Shown piece by piece: positions 34,170-46,660 of a stretch of DNA of 64,000 nt. Both the position numbers and the translations under genes were made by a program. Position 1 is the first letter of the stretch, and the number at the start of each line of letters is the position of its first letter. Below the pieces are notes generated by a model. It was not told the DNA's origin. It saw nothing but the letters and a program-made list of their open reading frames with translations, and searched no databases. The stretch covers positions 1,340,501 through 1,404,500 of the forward strand of contig NZ_JAJEJQ010000001.1 of NCBI RefSeq assembly GCF_021390575.1. The letters are read 5' to 3'. The stretch comes from Paraburkholderia adhaesiva (GTDB taxonomy: Bacteria > Pseudomonadota > Gammaproteobacteria > Burkholderiales > Burkholderiaceae).

Positions 34170-34958
34170 ATGTGGATCGACACGCATTGCCATCTCGACG
34201 CCGCCGAATTCGACGCGGACCGCGACGCGGTAATCGAGGCCGCGCGTGCGGCGGGCGTGTCGCGCATCGTGATTCCGGCGGTCGCGCGCGAGAACTTTGC
34301 GACGGTTCGTGCGCTGGCGCATCGCGTGGAGGGTGCGGTGTACGCACTTGGCATCCATCCGCTCTATACGCCCCACGCGCGTGACGAAGATCTCGACGCG
34401 CTGCGCCGGGAGATAGAGTCGAGTCTCGACGATCCGCGTTTCGTGGGCGTTGGCGAGATCGGCCTCGACTATTTCGTGCCGTGCCTCGACGACGCCCGGC
34501 AGCAACACTTCTACGATGCCCAACTGAAGCTCGCGCGCGAATTCGACCTGCCTGCGATCTGCCACGTGCGCAAGTCGCAGGACCAGGTGCTGAAGGGACT
34601 GCGTCGTAATGGCGTGCATCGCGGCATCGCGCACGCGTTCAACGGCAGCTTCCAGCAGGCGCAAGCCTTCATCGATCACGGGATGCATCTGGGCTTCGGC
34701 GGCAACGTTACGTTCGAACGCGCGCTGCAAATCCGGCGACTCGCACAGCAACTGCCGCTTGAAGCGATCGTCATGGAAACCGACGCGCCCGACATCTCGC
34801 CCGCCTGGCTTTATCGCGAGCGCAATACGCCGGACCAGGTGCCGCGCATCGGCGCGGTGCTCGCAGGCTTGCGCGGACTGACGCCCGACGAACTCGCCCT
34901 TGGCACAACGGCTAACGTTGCGGCTGCGCTGCCGCGGCTCGCACTTTCGTCCGCATAA
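34170..34958 (+). CDS. TatD-family metal-dependent hydrolase (YcfH-like)
   Basis: A 262-residue TIM-barrel hydrolase. Metal ligands are seen in DTHCHLD at the N-terminus, GEIGLDYF, CHVRKSQ, AHAFNGS and METDAPDISP, the TatD DNase pattern. Family members are 3'-5' exonucleases or D-aminoacyl-tRNA deacylases; the E. coli relative YcfH is near lolCDE and holB too. It starts 7 nt after lolD and is clearly in the same operon. Confidence 0.94.
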   Translation: MWIDTHCHLDAAEFDADRDAVIEAARAAGVSRIVIPAVARENFATVRALAHRVEGAVYALGIHPLYTPHARDEDLDALRREIESSLDDPRFVGVGEIGLDYFVPCLDDARQQHFYDAQLKLAREFDLPAICHVRKSQDQVLKGLRRNGVHRGIAHAFNGSFQQAQAFIDHGMHLGFGGNVTFERALQIRRLAQQLPLEAIVMETDAPDISPAWLYRERNTPDQVPRIGAVLAGLRGLTPDELALGTTANVAAALPRLALSSA

Positions 34959-35042
34959 TCGATTCGATGGCGGCGTGCGGCGCTTAGGTGCTGCACGGCT
35001 TGCGTTCGTGCAGTTCGCACCGCCTCGATTCGAGGAGTTCGG

Positions 35043-37676
35043 ATGCGGGCAGTGTGGGGCGGATTTGCACTCGGCGTGTGGTGGCTTCAGCAGCAGGCGG
35101 CTTTGCCGGGGTGGGGCGGCTGGATTTCGCTCGTCATTGCGGCGGTAGCGGCGGGCGCGTGGAGTGTGTGGGCGCTGGCGGGTGAGTCGGTCGCTGAGTG
35201 CGATCAGCGTAGCGGTGACGATGAGCGCGCTCGTCCAGCTCCGGCAGCCGCGAGCAGGCCGTGGTCAACCCAGCGGTCAACCCGATACCTCGTTCGCTTC
35301 ATACGCCCGAGCGGCTGGCTGGCGATCTGCGTTGCCGCGGCGTGCGCTGGATTTGGCTACGCGAGTTACCGCGCACAACTGCGCCTCGCCGATGCATTGC
35401 CTGCCCCCTGGCAGACACGCGATATCGAAGTCACGGGTTATGTGGCCGGGTTGCCGTCCCGGTCCGAAACCGGCGCGCGCTTTCCCTTCACTGTGGAATC
35501 ATGGGGTGCGCCTGCTGGGGCGGCTCGTCTTCCGCACACGATCCAGCTCACGTGGGTTGCACGCGACACACCGCTTCCTACGCTCGTGCCCGGCGCACGC
35601 TGGCGTTTTGCGGTGCGCCTGAAACGACCGCACGGCGAGCGCAATTTCGGCCTGCGCGATGCAGAAGCGGCGATGCTTGCGCACGGCGTCCGCGCGACCG
35701 GTTACGTGAGCGATTTGCAGCGCGCGCAGCGCCTGGCCGACGACGCGGGCGGCATCGGTATTCGTATCGAACGATGGCGTGCGGCGGTGCGTGCACGCAT
35801 CGATACCGTGCTCGCCGATGCGCCACATCGCGGCATAGTCGTGGCGCTCGCGACTGGCGCGCAGGACGCCGTGAGCGATGCCGACTGGCGGCTGATGCGC
35901 AACACCGGCACATCCCATCTGGTAGCGATTTCCGGCCTGCATTTCGCATTCGTCGCCGGGCTCGGTGGCTGGGCGGCGGGGGCGCTGTGGCGGCGCGCAC
36001 GCTGGCGCGGCATGAACGCGTCGTTGATCGTGCCCGCCCAGAAAATCGCCGTGGCGGGCGCGTTGTGTGCCGCCGGCGTTCACGCCGCGCTCGCGGGCTT
36101 TAACGTGCCGGTCCAGCGTGCGCTGTGGATGCTCGCGGTGGCGGCGGTCGCGGTTCTGAGCGGGCGCAATGTGGCGCGATCGCAGGTGCTTGCATGGGCG
36201 CTCGGGCTTGTGCTGATCCGCGATCCGTGGGCGGTGACGGCGGCGGGATTCTGGCTTTCGTTCGGCGCAGTCGCGGCGATACTCTTCGCCGCTGCAGGCG
36301 TGCCGCGCGTGCGGCGCGAGAGAAGCGAGGGTCACGTGCCCGATAACGTCGATCCGATGAGCGACGCGGCCCCCGTGGTCTCACGTGCCGACAAAACGCG
36401 ACGCCTGCTCGCGCAAACAGGCAATGCCGCACGCGGAATGGCAGACCGGCTGACGGACGCCGCGCGAGTGCAATGGGCGGTGACGATTGCACTCGCGCCG
36501 CTCACGGCTTACTGGTTTGCGCAGATACCGCTGATTGGACCGTTCGCGAATGCATTGGCGATTCCCTTCGTCAGTGCGCTCGTGACGCCCACGGTGCTCG
36601 CAAGCGTCGCGATTCCTGCGCCGCTCGACGCCTTTGCGTTGCAAGCGGCTCACGCGATGCTCGATCTGCTGGCTGCTGTCCTCGGCTGGTTTGATGGCGT
36701 GTCGTGGGCCGTGTTGCGCCTGCCGCAACCCAATGCATGGGCGCTGGCGTGTGCAGCTTTGGGCGTGGCGTGGTGTCTCGCGCCGCGCGGCTGGCCGCTG
36801 CGCTGGATCGCGCCGTTCATGTGGCTACCGCTCCTGTTTCCGGCACCCACGGGGCCACCCGCCGGGGCGTTCCGGGTCACCGCGCTGGACGTCGGGCAGG
36901 GCACTTCGGTGCTGGTGGAAACCGCGCGCCATACGCTGCTGTTCGACGCGGGAACGGGGCCGGAATCGACGCACGCGGGCGAGCGGATCGTCGTGCCGTA
37001 TCTGCAGGCGCACGGCGTCCAGCGCCTCGACATGTTCATGGTGAGCCACGACGACTCCGATCACTCCGGTGGCGCGCCGGCCGTGCTCGATCAGATCGCG
37101 GTGAAGCAGTTCGCGGCGGGTATCCAGCCGAATCATCCGCTCTGGGCGAGCGCGAGCCGAAGTGGCGCACAGGCGATCCAGTGCGCGGCCGGTCAGCGCT
37201 GGCACTGGGACGGAATCGACTTCGAGGTGCTTTGGCCCGACGCGGGTCCTCTCGCGGGCAAGCCGAACGCGCGCTGCTGCGTGCTGCGCGTTTCAACGAC
37301 GGGGCAGGGCGATACCACGGCGGCGCTCCTCGCGGCCGATATCGAAGCTGCCACCGAACGCACACTCCTCGTGCGCGCAGCCGATCGCCTGCGCGCTCAG
37401 GTGCTGGTGGTGCCCCATCACGGCAGCCGCACGTCGTCTACCGAGCCGTTCCTCGACTCTGTCTGGCCGCTCGTCGCGATTTTTCAGGTAGGCTACCTGA
37501 ACCGTTTTCACCACCCGCATCCCGGCGTGTACACGCGCTACGCGGCGCGACACATCGTTCTCACTCGCAGCGACTCGGATGGGGCCGTGCGTGTCGAGGC
37601 CCAGACCGGCGCTCTCGCGGTCGAACGCTATGTCGACACGCAGCGTCGATACTGGATGGACGTACCGGACGATTGA
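35043..37676 (+). CDS. comEC: DNA internalisation / competence protein ComEC (Rec2)
   Basis: An 877-residue polytopic inner-membrane protein forming the channel for single-stranded DNA uptake. An N-terminal membrane and DUF4131 region (to about 200) is followed by the competence domain with many helices (about 250-570: TSHLVAISGLHFAFVAGLGG, ALTAYWFAQIPLIGPFANAL). The C-terminal metallo-beta-lactamase domain (from about 610, TALDVGQGTSVLVE) has the metal motif HDDSDH at 669-674 and later VVPHHGSRTSS. A hydrophilic 50-residue insert lies at about 420-475 within the membrane domain. GAGGAG precedes the ATG. No other com genes are visible here. Confidence 0.95.
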   Translation: MRAVWGGFALGVWWLQQQAALPGWGGWISLVIAAVAAGAWSVWALAGESVAECDQRSGDDERARPAPAAASRPWSTQRSTRYLVRFIRPSGWLAICVAAACAGFGYASYRAQLRLADALPAPWQTRDIEVTGYVAGLPSRSETGARFPFTVESWGAPAGAARLPHTIQLTWVARDTPLPTLVPGARWRFAVRLKRPHGERNFGLRDAEAAMLAHGVRATGYVSDLQRAQRLADDAGGIGIRIERWRAAVRARIDTVLADAPHRGIVVALATGAQDAVSDADWRLMRNTGTSHLVAISGLHFAFVAGLGGWAAGALWRRARWRGMNASLIVPAQKIAVAGALCAAGVHAALAGFNVPVQRALWMLAVAAVAVLSGRNVARSQVLAWALGLVLIRDPWAVTAAGFWLSFGAVAAILFAAAGVPRVRRERSEGHVPDNVDPMSDAAPVVSRADKTRRLLAQTGNAARGMADRLTDAARVQWAVTIALAPLTAYWFAQIPLIGPFANALAIPFVSALVTPTVLASVAIPAPLDAFALQAAHAMLDLLAAVLGWFDGVSWAVLRLPQPNAWALACAALGVAWCLAPRGWPLRWIAPFMWLPLLFPAPTGPPAGAFRVTALDVGQGTSVLVETARHTLLFDAGTGPESTHAGERIVVPYLQAHGVQRLDMFMVSHDDSDHSGGAPAVLDQIAVKQFAAGIQPNHPLWASASRSGAQAIQCAAGQRWHWDGIDFEVLWPDAGPLAGKPNARCCVLRVSTTGQGDTTAALLAADIEAATERTLLVRAADRLRAQVLVVPHHGSRTSSTEPFLDSVWPLVAIFQVGYLNRFHHPHPGVYTRYAARHIVLTRSDSDGAVRVEAQTGALAVERYVDTQRRYWMDVPDD

Positions 37677-37722
37677 CGCGGCGGTGGCCACCTACTTACA
37701 AAACAACGGAGACAACTGGCCT

Positions 37723-38523
37723 TTGAAGAACGTCATCCACTTTTCGCACGCTAACGGCTTTCCTGCCTCGACGTATCGAACGCTCTTCGCCGAACTCGGC
37801 GACAACTACGAGCTGCGCCACATCGAGCGCGTCGGCCATGACGCGCGTTTTCCGGTCACGCGCGACTGGCCGCATCTCGTCGATGAGCTGATCGAGGACA
37901 TCGAGCGCAGCTACGAGCAGCCCGTGTGGCTCGTCGGCCATTCGCTCGGCGGCTATCTTTCGCTGATGGCGGCGCTCAGGAGGCCGCAGTGGGTGCGCGG
38001 GGTGGTGATGCTCGATTCGCCTGTGATCGCGGGATGGCGCAGCGGCATGTTGCGCGTGTCGCAGTGGACGGGCCTCGACGAGCGTCTTTCGCCCGCCGCG
38101 GCCACGCGCAATCGTCGCACCACGTGGGCCAACCGCGACGAGGCATGGCGGCACTTTCATTCGAAGCCCGCATTTGCGCGCTGGGACGAGCGCGTCCTGT
38201 CCGACTATGTCGACTTCGGCATTCCTCAGACGTCGGCCGACGGCGCACGCACGCTGGCGTTCGACCGGCGCGTCGAATATTTGATCTACCGCACACTGCC
38301 GCACACGCTTGGCGCGCGTCTCGCGCACGGCTCGCCCGTGCCGGTTGGCTTCATCGCTGGCACGCATTCGAAGGAGGTGCGCCAGGTCGGGCTTGCGGCA
38401 ACGCAACGCATCGCGGGCGATCGCTTCGAATGGATCGAGGGTTCGCACCTTTACCCGATGGAGCGCCCGATCGAAACGGCGCGTGCCGTGCAGCGCCTCA
38501 TCTACTCGATGGACAAAGTCTGA
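37723..38523 (+). CDS. Alpha/beta hydrolase fold protein
   Basis: A 266-residue serine hydrolase. The oxyanion-hole region HFSHANGFPAS is near the N-terminus, the nucleophile elbow is GHSLGG with S74, and a C-terminal catalytic histidine lies in EGSHLYPMERP. I prefer a TTG start at 37723 (MKNVIHFSHANGF, GGAG 12 nt upstream); a GTG at 37684 is an alternative adding 13 residues. Substrate unknown. It follows comEC by 46 nt and may be co-transcribed. Confidence 0.85.
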   Translation: MKNVIHFSHANGFPASTYRTLFAELGDNYELRHIERVGHDARFPVTRDWPHLVDELIEDIERSYEQPVWLVGHSLGGYLSLMAALRRPQWVRGVVMLDSPVIAGWRSGMLRVSQWTGLDERLSPAAATRNRRTTWANRDEAWRHFHSKPAFARWDERVLSDYVDFGIPQTSADGARTLAFDRRVEYLIYRTLPHTLGARLAHGSPVPVGFIAGTHSKEVRQVGLAATQRIAGDRFEWIEGSHLYPMERPIETARAVQRLIYSMDKV

Positions 38524-41321
<2,798 letters not shown>

Positions 41322-41330
41322 TCGCGATAA

Positions 41331-42689
<1,359 letters not shown>

Positions 42690-42755
42690 TTTGCATTAGT
42701 TAGTACGCAGAGAATGTCGACAGCCGCCATGCTGTCACTCTTCGACTCCTCTCTT

Positions 42756-42787
42756 CGCCGCCCTGCGTTCGTCGCAGGGCGGCGTTT
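42756..42787 (+). terminator. Hairpin terminator between eno and ftsB
   Basis: CGCCGCCCTGCG (42756-42767) pairs perfectly with 42773-42784 around TTCGT, followed by TTTGGTT. A 12-bp stem with a short T-run, 67 nt after the eno stop, probably terminating or attenuating transcription before ftsB. Confidence 0.7.
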
Positions 42788-42805
42788 GGTTATCCGGCAC
42801 CTTTC

Positions 42806-43249
42806 ATGCGGCTTGTCACTGTCGTTTTGATCATTCTGCTGGCGCTGATCCAGTATCCGCTCTGGTGGGGCCACGGCGGGTGGCTGCGCGTGCACGAGCT
42901 GCAGGGGCAGCTGGAACAGCAGCTCAAGCAGAACGATGACGAGAAAACGCGCAACGACCGCATTGCGGGCGAAGTGCAGGATCTGCAGAGCGGGACTTCA
43001 GCCGTCGAGGAGCGTGCGCGTTACGAGATGGGGATGGTGAAGGACAGCGAGGTGTTCGTTCAGTTTGTCTCGCCGAACCAGTCGCTGCCAGCGCCCAGCG
43101 TTTCTTCGAACACTTCGACGCGCGGTGTGGTGTCGGCTGCACCTGTGAAGGTCGTTCCGAACCCCGTGTCGCGCGTGCCTGAGAAAAAACGTGCTCGCGA
43201 GAAAGACGCGAAGAGCGAGAAGGACGTGAAGAAAAAGAAGGTAGGCTGA
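42806..43249 (+). CDS. ftsB: Cell division protein FtsB with long basic C-terminal tail
   Basis: A 147-residue bitopic inner-membrane protein of the FtsQLB divisome subcomplex. The N-terminal helix [21 protein letters not shown] is followed by a periplasmic coiled coil (about residues 30-75, [20 protein letters not shown], with [16 protein letters not shown]). The family usually ends soon after; here about 45 extra residues form a Ser/Pro-rich stretch and a very lysine-rich tail ([20 protein letters not shown]). Its place downstream of eno is conserved in proteobacteria. Confidence 0.92.
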   Translation: MRLVTVVLIILLALIQYPLWWGHGGWLRVHELQGQLEQQLKQNDDEKTRNDRIAGEVQDLQSGTSAVEERARYEMGMVKDSEVFVQFVSPNQSLPAPSVSSNTSTRGVVSAAPVKVVPNPVSRVPEKKRAREKDAKSEKDVKKKKVG

Positions 43250-43300
43250 GCTGGATTGCTGCCGACCACCGCCAGCTTCATCGGCGCGTGCAGTCAAATG

Positions 43301-43331
43301 AAAAAAGCGCGGCGACGAGCCGCGCTTTTTT
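43301..43331. terminator. Bidirectional terminator between ftsB and the small lipoprotein gene
   Basis: AAAAAAGCGCGGC (43301-43313) pairs with GCCGCGCTTTTTT (43319-43331), loop GACGA. The A6/T6 ends give T-runs on both strands, serving convergent genes. Confidence 0.9.
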
Positions 43332-43375
43332 GCTTTCGGCGATCGGGCGTGCGAGGGTGGGCGCCCGCGCTGGAC

Positions 43376-43777
43376 TTACCAGCCCCACCCCCAGCCAGGG
43401 GCCCCATAGCCGACGCCCCAACCACTTCCCCAGCCGCCGCTGTAGTAACTGCCGTAGACCGTGACGGGACGCGAGTAATAGCGCGCCCATGCCTGCTCGG
43501 CCGCCTGGGCGGCCATAGCGCGGTCCTGGTCGGCGAGCGCCTGGCGGTCGATTGCGTCGTAGCGTGCGCGCTCCTCGGGTGAAAGCGGCTTCGCGACGGT
43601 CGGGATACCCGATTGGTTTTCGGGCAGGCGGCTATAGATCGGCGACGGCCCCGGCGGGTCCATCACGCAGCCGCTCGTCATCGCGGCGAGTGCGCCGAGC
43701 GCAACCAGCGCAGCGATTGTCCCGGCGCGCTGCCCCACAACGCGCGATCGGCTTGCGTAAGATTTTTCCTTATTCAT
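43376..43777 (-). CDS. Small predicted lipoprotein with Tyr/Gly/Trp-rich C-terminus
   Basis: A 133-residue secreted protein. A basic N-terminus and hydrophobic segment (about residues 18-36) end at TSGC (C37), a lipoprotein-like cleavage site although the -3 residue is not the usual leucine. The middle has LSPEERARYDAIDRQALADQ and an alanine-rich helix. The last 25 residues are rich in Tyr, Gly and Trp (YGSYYSGGWGSGWGVGYG). The ATG at 43777 follows GGAGAG, preferred over one four codons upstream. No function can be assigned; homologues occur as hypothetical lipoproteins in Burkholderia. Confidence 0.75.
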   Translation of the reverse strand: MNKEKSYASRSRVVGQRAGTIAALVALGALAAMTSGCVMDPPGPSPIYSRLPENQSGIPTVAKPLSPEERARYDAIDRQALADQDRAMAAQAAEQAWARYYSRPVTVYGSYYSGGWGSGWGVGYGAPGWGWGW

Positions 43778-43921
43778 GCTTCTCTCCATTCTGTCGGACG
43801 CCTAAGCAAATCGAGCTGACAAGAGGCACCCACGATCCAGCTTGAGTTCAATCCGCGCGCACGCGCTACAGCTTGTACAGCAGCGCGTGCGTGGCGACCT
43901 GCATGACCGCCTGCGCGAAAA

Positions 43922-44884
43922 TCAATGACGCCGTTGCGCCGCGGGGGTGACTGCTTCTGAGAGCCCTGGCGTCGCGAAAAGTTGCGCGACGTCCACAGGG
44001 TCGAACTCGTAGCGCTGATTGCAGTAGTCGCAGTGGATTTCGACGTGGCCGCGCTCTTCGATCACACCGTCGATTTCCTCACGGCCCAGCATCTTCAACA
44101 TGGCGCCGACCTTTTCGCGCGAGCAGCTGCACTGGAAGCGCGTGGGCGCGGGTTCGAAGTGGCGGACGTTCTCCTGCCAGAAGAGCCGGCGGAACAGCGT
44201 CTCCGGTTCCTGCTCGAGCAGTTCGTCGCGCGAAAGCGTGCCGCCGAGTGTGCACACGCGCGCCCAGGTATCGCCGTCGAGCTCGTTAGGATGCGGCACG
44301 ATGCCGCCGTCGCCGGGCAGCTTTTGCAGCAGCATGCCGACGGCGCGCTCGCCATTGGCCGCGAGCCACAGGCGCGTGTCGAGCTGTTCCGAGTGATGCA
44401 TGTAGTGCTCGAGCACCTCGGAGATCGACTTGAGCGGGCCGTCGTCGCCGTTGAGCGGCACGATGCCCTGATACGGTTGCTGGCCAGGCTGCTTGTTGGC
44501 CGGATCGAGCGTAATCACGCAGCGGCCATGGCCGGTCGGATTGATGAGCTCGGCGAGCGTCATGTCTTCGGGCAGCGCCGCGGCGGCGTCGGGCGTGATA
44601 CCGTCGGCGAGCCGCGCGGTCGCGCGCATCGACAGATCCGAGCCGCATTGAACGACCAGCATACGCACGGGGCCATCGCCGAAAATCTGCATGATCAGCG
44701 TGCCGTCGAACTTCAGGTTGGCCGAGAGCAGGGCGCACGCGGCCATCATTTCGCCGAGCACGGTCTGAACCGGCATCGGGTACTGACGGCGCGTGAGCAC
44801 CTCCTGCCAGGTGTTGCGCAGCGAGACGATCTCACCGCGTACCGGGGCAGCGCTGAACAAGAATTTCTGCAACTGGTCGTTCAC
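43922..44884 (-). CDS. hslO: Redox-regulated chaperone Hsp33
   Basis: A 320-residue holdase chaperone activated by oxidative unfolding. The zinc-binding redox switch is intact: C252 and C254 (QCSCSREK) with C285 and C288 (CDYCNQRY). The N-terminal domain shows the family pattern (AAPVRGEIVSLRNTWQE, LSANLKFDGTLIMQIFGDGP). I choose a GTG start at 44884, preceded by GGAAAAG, giving MNDQLQKFLF; a longer extension to 45004 overlaps the upstream gene. Likely co-transcribed with the gamma-carbonic anhydrase gene 64 nt upstream. Confidence 0.95.
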   Translation of the reverse strand: MNDQLQKFLFSAAPVRGEIVSLRNTWQEVLTRRQYPMPVQTVLGEMMAACALLSANLKFDGTLIMQIFGDGPVRMLVVQCGSDLSMRATARLADGITPDAAAALPEDMTLAELINPTGHGRCVITLDPANKQPGQQPYQGIVPLNGDDGPLKSISEVLEHYMHHSEQLDTRLWLAANGERAVGMLLQKLPGDGGIVPHPNELDGDTWARVCTLGGTLSRDELLEQEPETLFRRLFWQENVRHFEPAPTRFQCSCSREKVGAMLKMLGREEIDGVIEERGHVEIHCDYCNQRYEFDPVDVAQLFATPGLSEAVTPAAQRRH

Positions 44885-44948
44885 AATCTTTTCCTTCGTT
44901 TCGATCCATGCGGCGCGGCTTGCGCCGGCGGGCGGGCATGTATGCCGC

Positions 44949-45473
44949 CTAGCCGATCCGCACGAGCTGCGCCTTAAAATATTCGCGACGCTTCGCATAA
45001 ACATCTGCGTTGCGCTTGAGGCCGACGATGTCGGCCTCGCTGAGTTCGCGCACCACTTTCGCGGGTGCGCCGAGAATCAGCGAGTTGTCGGGGAACACCT
45101 TGCCTTCGGTGACCACCGCTCCCGCGCCAACCAGACAGTTGCGGCCGATCACCGCGCCATTCAAGACCACGGCCTGAATGCCGATCAGCGCGCCTTCCTT
45201 CACGGTGCAGCCGTGCAGCATCGCCTGATGGCCGATCGTCACGTTCGCTTCGAGCGTGAGCGGGTAGCCCGGGTCGGTGTGCAGCACGGAGCCTTCCTGG
45301 ATGTTGCTGCGCTTTCCGACGGTGATCGGCTCGTTGTCGCCGCGCAGCGTTGCCCCGAACCAGACGCTCGACTCCTCGGCGAGCGTCACGTTACCGACGA
45401 CGGTTGCGTTGTCCGCAACGAACACGCTTTCGTGAATGGTGGGTGCGGCTTCGCCAAGCTTGTAGATGGTCAC
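44949..45473 (-). CDS. Gamma-carbonic anhydrase family protein (YrdA-like hexapeptide protein)
   Basis: A 174-residue left-handed beta-helix protein built from hexapeptide repeats (VVGNVTLAEESSVWFGATLR, NVTIGHQAMLHGCTVKEGAL, AVIGRNCLVGAGAVVTEG). Histidines positioned as zinc ligands are seen in SVLHTD and IGHQAMLHG. Family members are zinc-binding trimers, some with carbonic anhydrase activity, many without. A GTG start at 45473 with CAGGAG upstream gives MTIYKLGEAAPTIHES. It heads a minus-strand pair with hslO and is divergent from the DUF455 gene. Confidence 0.92.
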   Translation of the reverse strand: MTIYKLGEAAPTIHESVFVADNATVVGNVTLAEESSVWFGATLRGDNEPITVGKRSNIQEGSVLHTDPGYPLTLEANVTIGHQAMLHGCTVKEGALIGIQAVVLNGAVIGRNCLVGAGAVVTEGKVFPDNSLILGAPAKVVRELSEADIVGLKRNADVYAKRREYFKAQLVRIG

Positions 45474-45668
45474 GGTGGTGCGTCTCCTGAGTCTCGGGGT
45501 GCGGCTGCGGCGTTGTTGCGACTGGGCGCAGGGCGCGCAGCAGGTGAATCGCGTATTGTAAACGGTTGCGCGCGGACCGCCCGCCATGTCGCGGGGCACG
45601 TCGGCCTGCGGCAGGCCACAACGCGTCTACGTAGCCCGATTTTTCACCCGTTTTTCTGTACGTTCTCG

Positions 45669-46589
45669 ATGAATTCCGTTGCTTCAACCCATTCCACACC
45701 GAATGCCGACGACTTCAATGCGCCCGGGAACTGGCGTCTTGCCGCGCTCGATGCGCTGCGCGAGTGCGATCCCGCGGCGAAAGCCGAAGCGGTACGCGCG
45801 CTTCATGCGATCGCACAGGCAGGCATGTCGAATGGGGCGCCGCGCTGGGAGCCCGAGCACGAACTGCACGCCCCCGCTGGTCTGCCAGGTCGTCCCGCGA
45901 GGCCGGAGCTTGTCGATCCGCGTCAGCTCAAGCGGCGCAGCATGGGCACGCCGCAGGGCCGCGCGGTGCTGCTGCACGCACTGGCCCACATCGAATTCAA
46001 CGCCATCAACCTCGCGCTCGACGCCGTCTGGCGCTTCCCGGGGATGCCCGAGACGTTTTACGCCGACTGGCTGACGGTTGCCGCTGAGGAGGCGTATCAC
46101 TTCTCGCTGCTGAGTGCGCGCCTCGCGGACTACGGCCACGCCTACGGCGATTTCCCGGCCCACAACGGCTTGTGGGAGATGTGCGAGCGCACGCGCGATG
46201 ATGTGCTCGCGCGCATGGCGCTCGTGCCGCGCGTGCTGGAGGCGCGCGGGCTGGACGTCGCGCCGCCTATCCGTGCGCGTCTGAAACAAGCGGGCGACGA
46301 CGAGTCGGCGGCGGTTCTCGATGTGATCCTGCGCGACGAGGTAGGGCACGTGCGCATCGGCAACCGCTGGTTCCGTTATCTGTGCGACGTGCGTGGACTC
46401 GACCCACACGCGGCATGGCTCGCGCTTGCCGAACAATACCGGGCGCCCCGGATGCGCGGACCCTTCAACTTCGAGGCGCGCCGATCCGCCGGCTTCGACG
46501 ACACTGAACTGGACACGCTCGCCGCCCAGGACGCGTCAGGAGATGCGGCCGGCGGGGCCAGCCGCACCGGCGACGGAAGCGAAAAATGA
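45669..46589 (+). CDS. DUF455 ferritin-like domain protein, probable di-iron enzyme of unknown function
   Basis: A 306-residue protein of the DUF455 family. A four-helix ferritin-like core carries carboxylate/histidine motifs spaced as for a di-iron site: ALAHIEFNAINLAL, AAEEAYHFSLL and LRDEVGHVRIGN. Such sites often perform hydroxylation, but the substrate is unknown. The ATG at 45669 gives MNSVASTHSTPNADDFNAPG; the same frame stays open about 290 codons upstream but that part runs antisense through the carbonic anhydrase gene. A hydrolase gene follows after 71 nt with its own -10 box. Confidence 0.86.
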   Translation: MNSVASTHSTPNADDFNAPGNWRLAALDALRECDPAAKAEAVRALHAIAQAGMSNGAPRWEPEHELHAPAGLPGRPARPELVDPRQLKRRSMGTPQGRAVLLHALAHIEFNAINLALDAVWRFPGMPETFYADWLTVAAEEAYHFSLLSARLADYGHAYGDFPAHNGLWEMCERTRDDVLARMALVPRVLEARGLDVAPPIRARLKQAGDDESAAVLDVILRDEVGHVRIGNRWFRYLCDVRGLDPHAAWLALAEQYRAPRMRGPFNFEARRSAGFDDTELDTLAAQDASGDAAGGASRTGDGSEK

Positions 46590-46622
46590 GGGAATAGGCG
46601 TCGATTCGTCGCCGTGTCCCGA

Positions 46623-46628
46623 TATAAT
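46623..46628 (+). promoter_or_regulatory. -10 box (TATAAT) before the 46661 hydrolase gene
   Basis: A consensus TATAAT, 32 nt before the ATG. A -35 is not evident (TTCGTC lies at roughly the right distance). It suggests the hydrolase can be transcribed independently of the DUF455 gene. Confidence 0.5.
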
Positions 46629-46660
46629 CGAACGACCATTCTTTTTTGTTGCGCACCCGA

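Noticed and set aside
44793..45668. Long in-frame N-terminal extension of the DUF455 gene
   Set aside because: The extension is antisense to the carbonic anhydrase and hslO genes; the ATG at 45669 gives a family-length protein.
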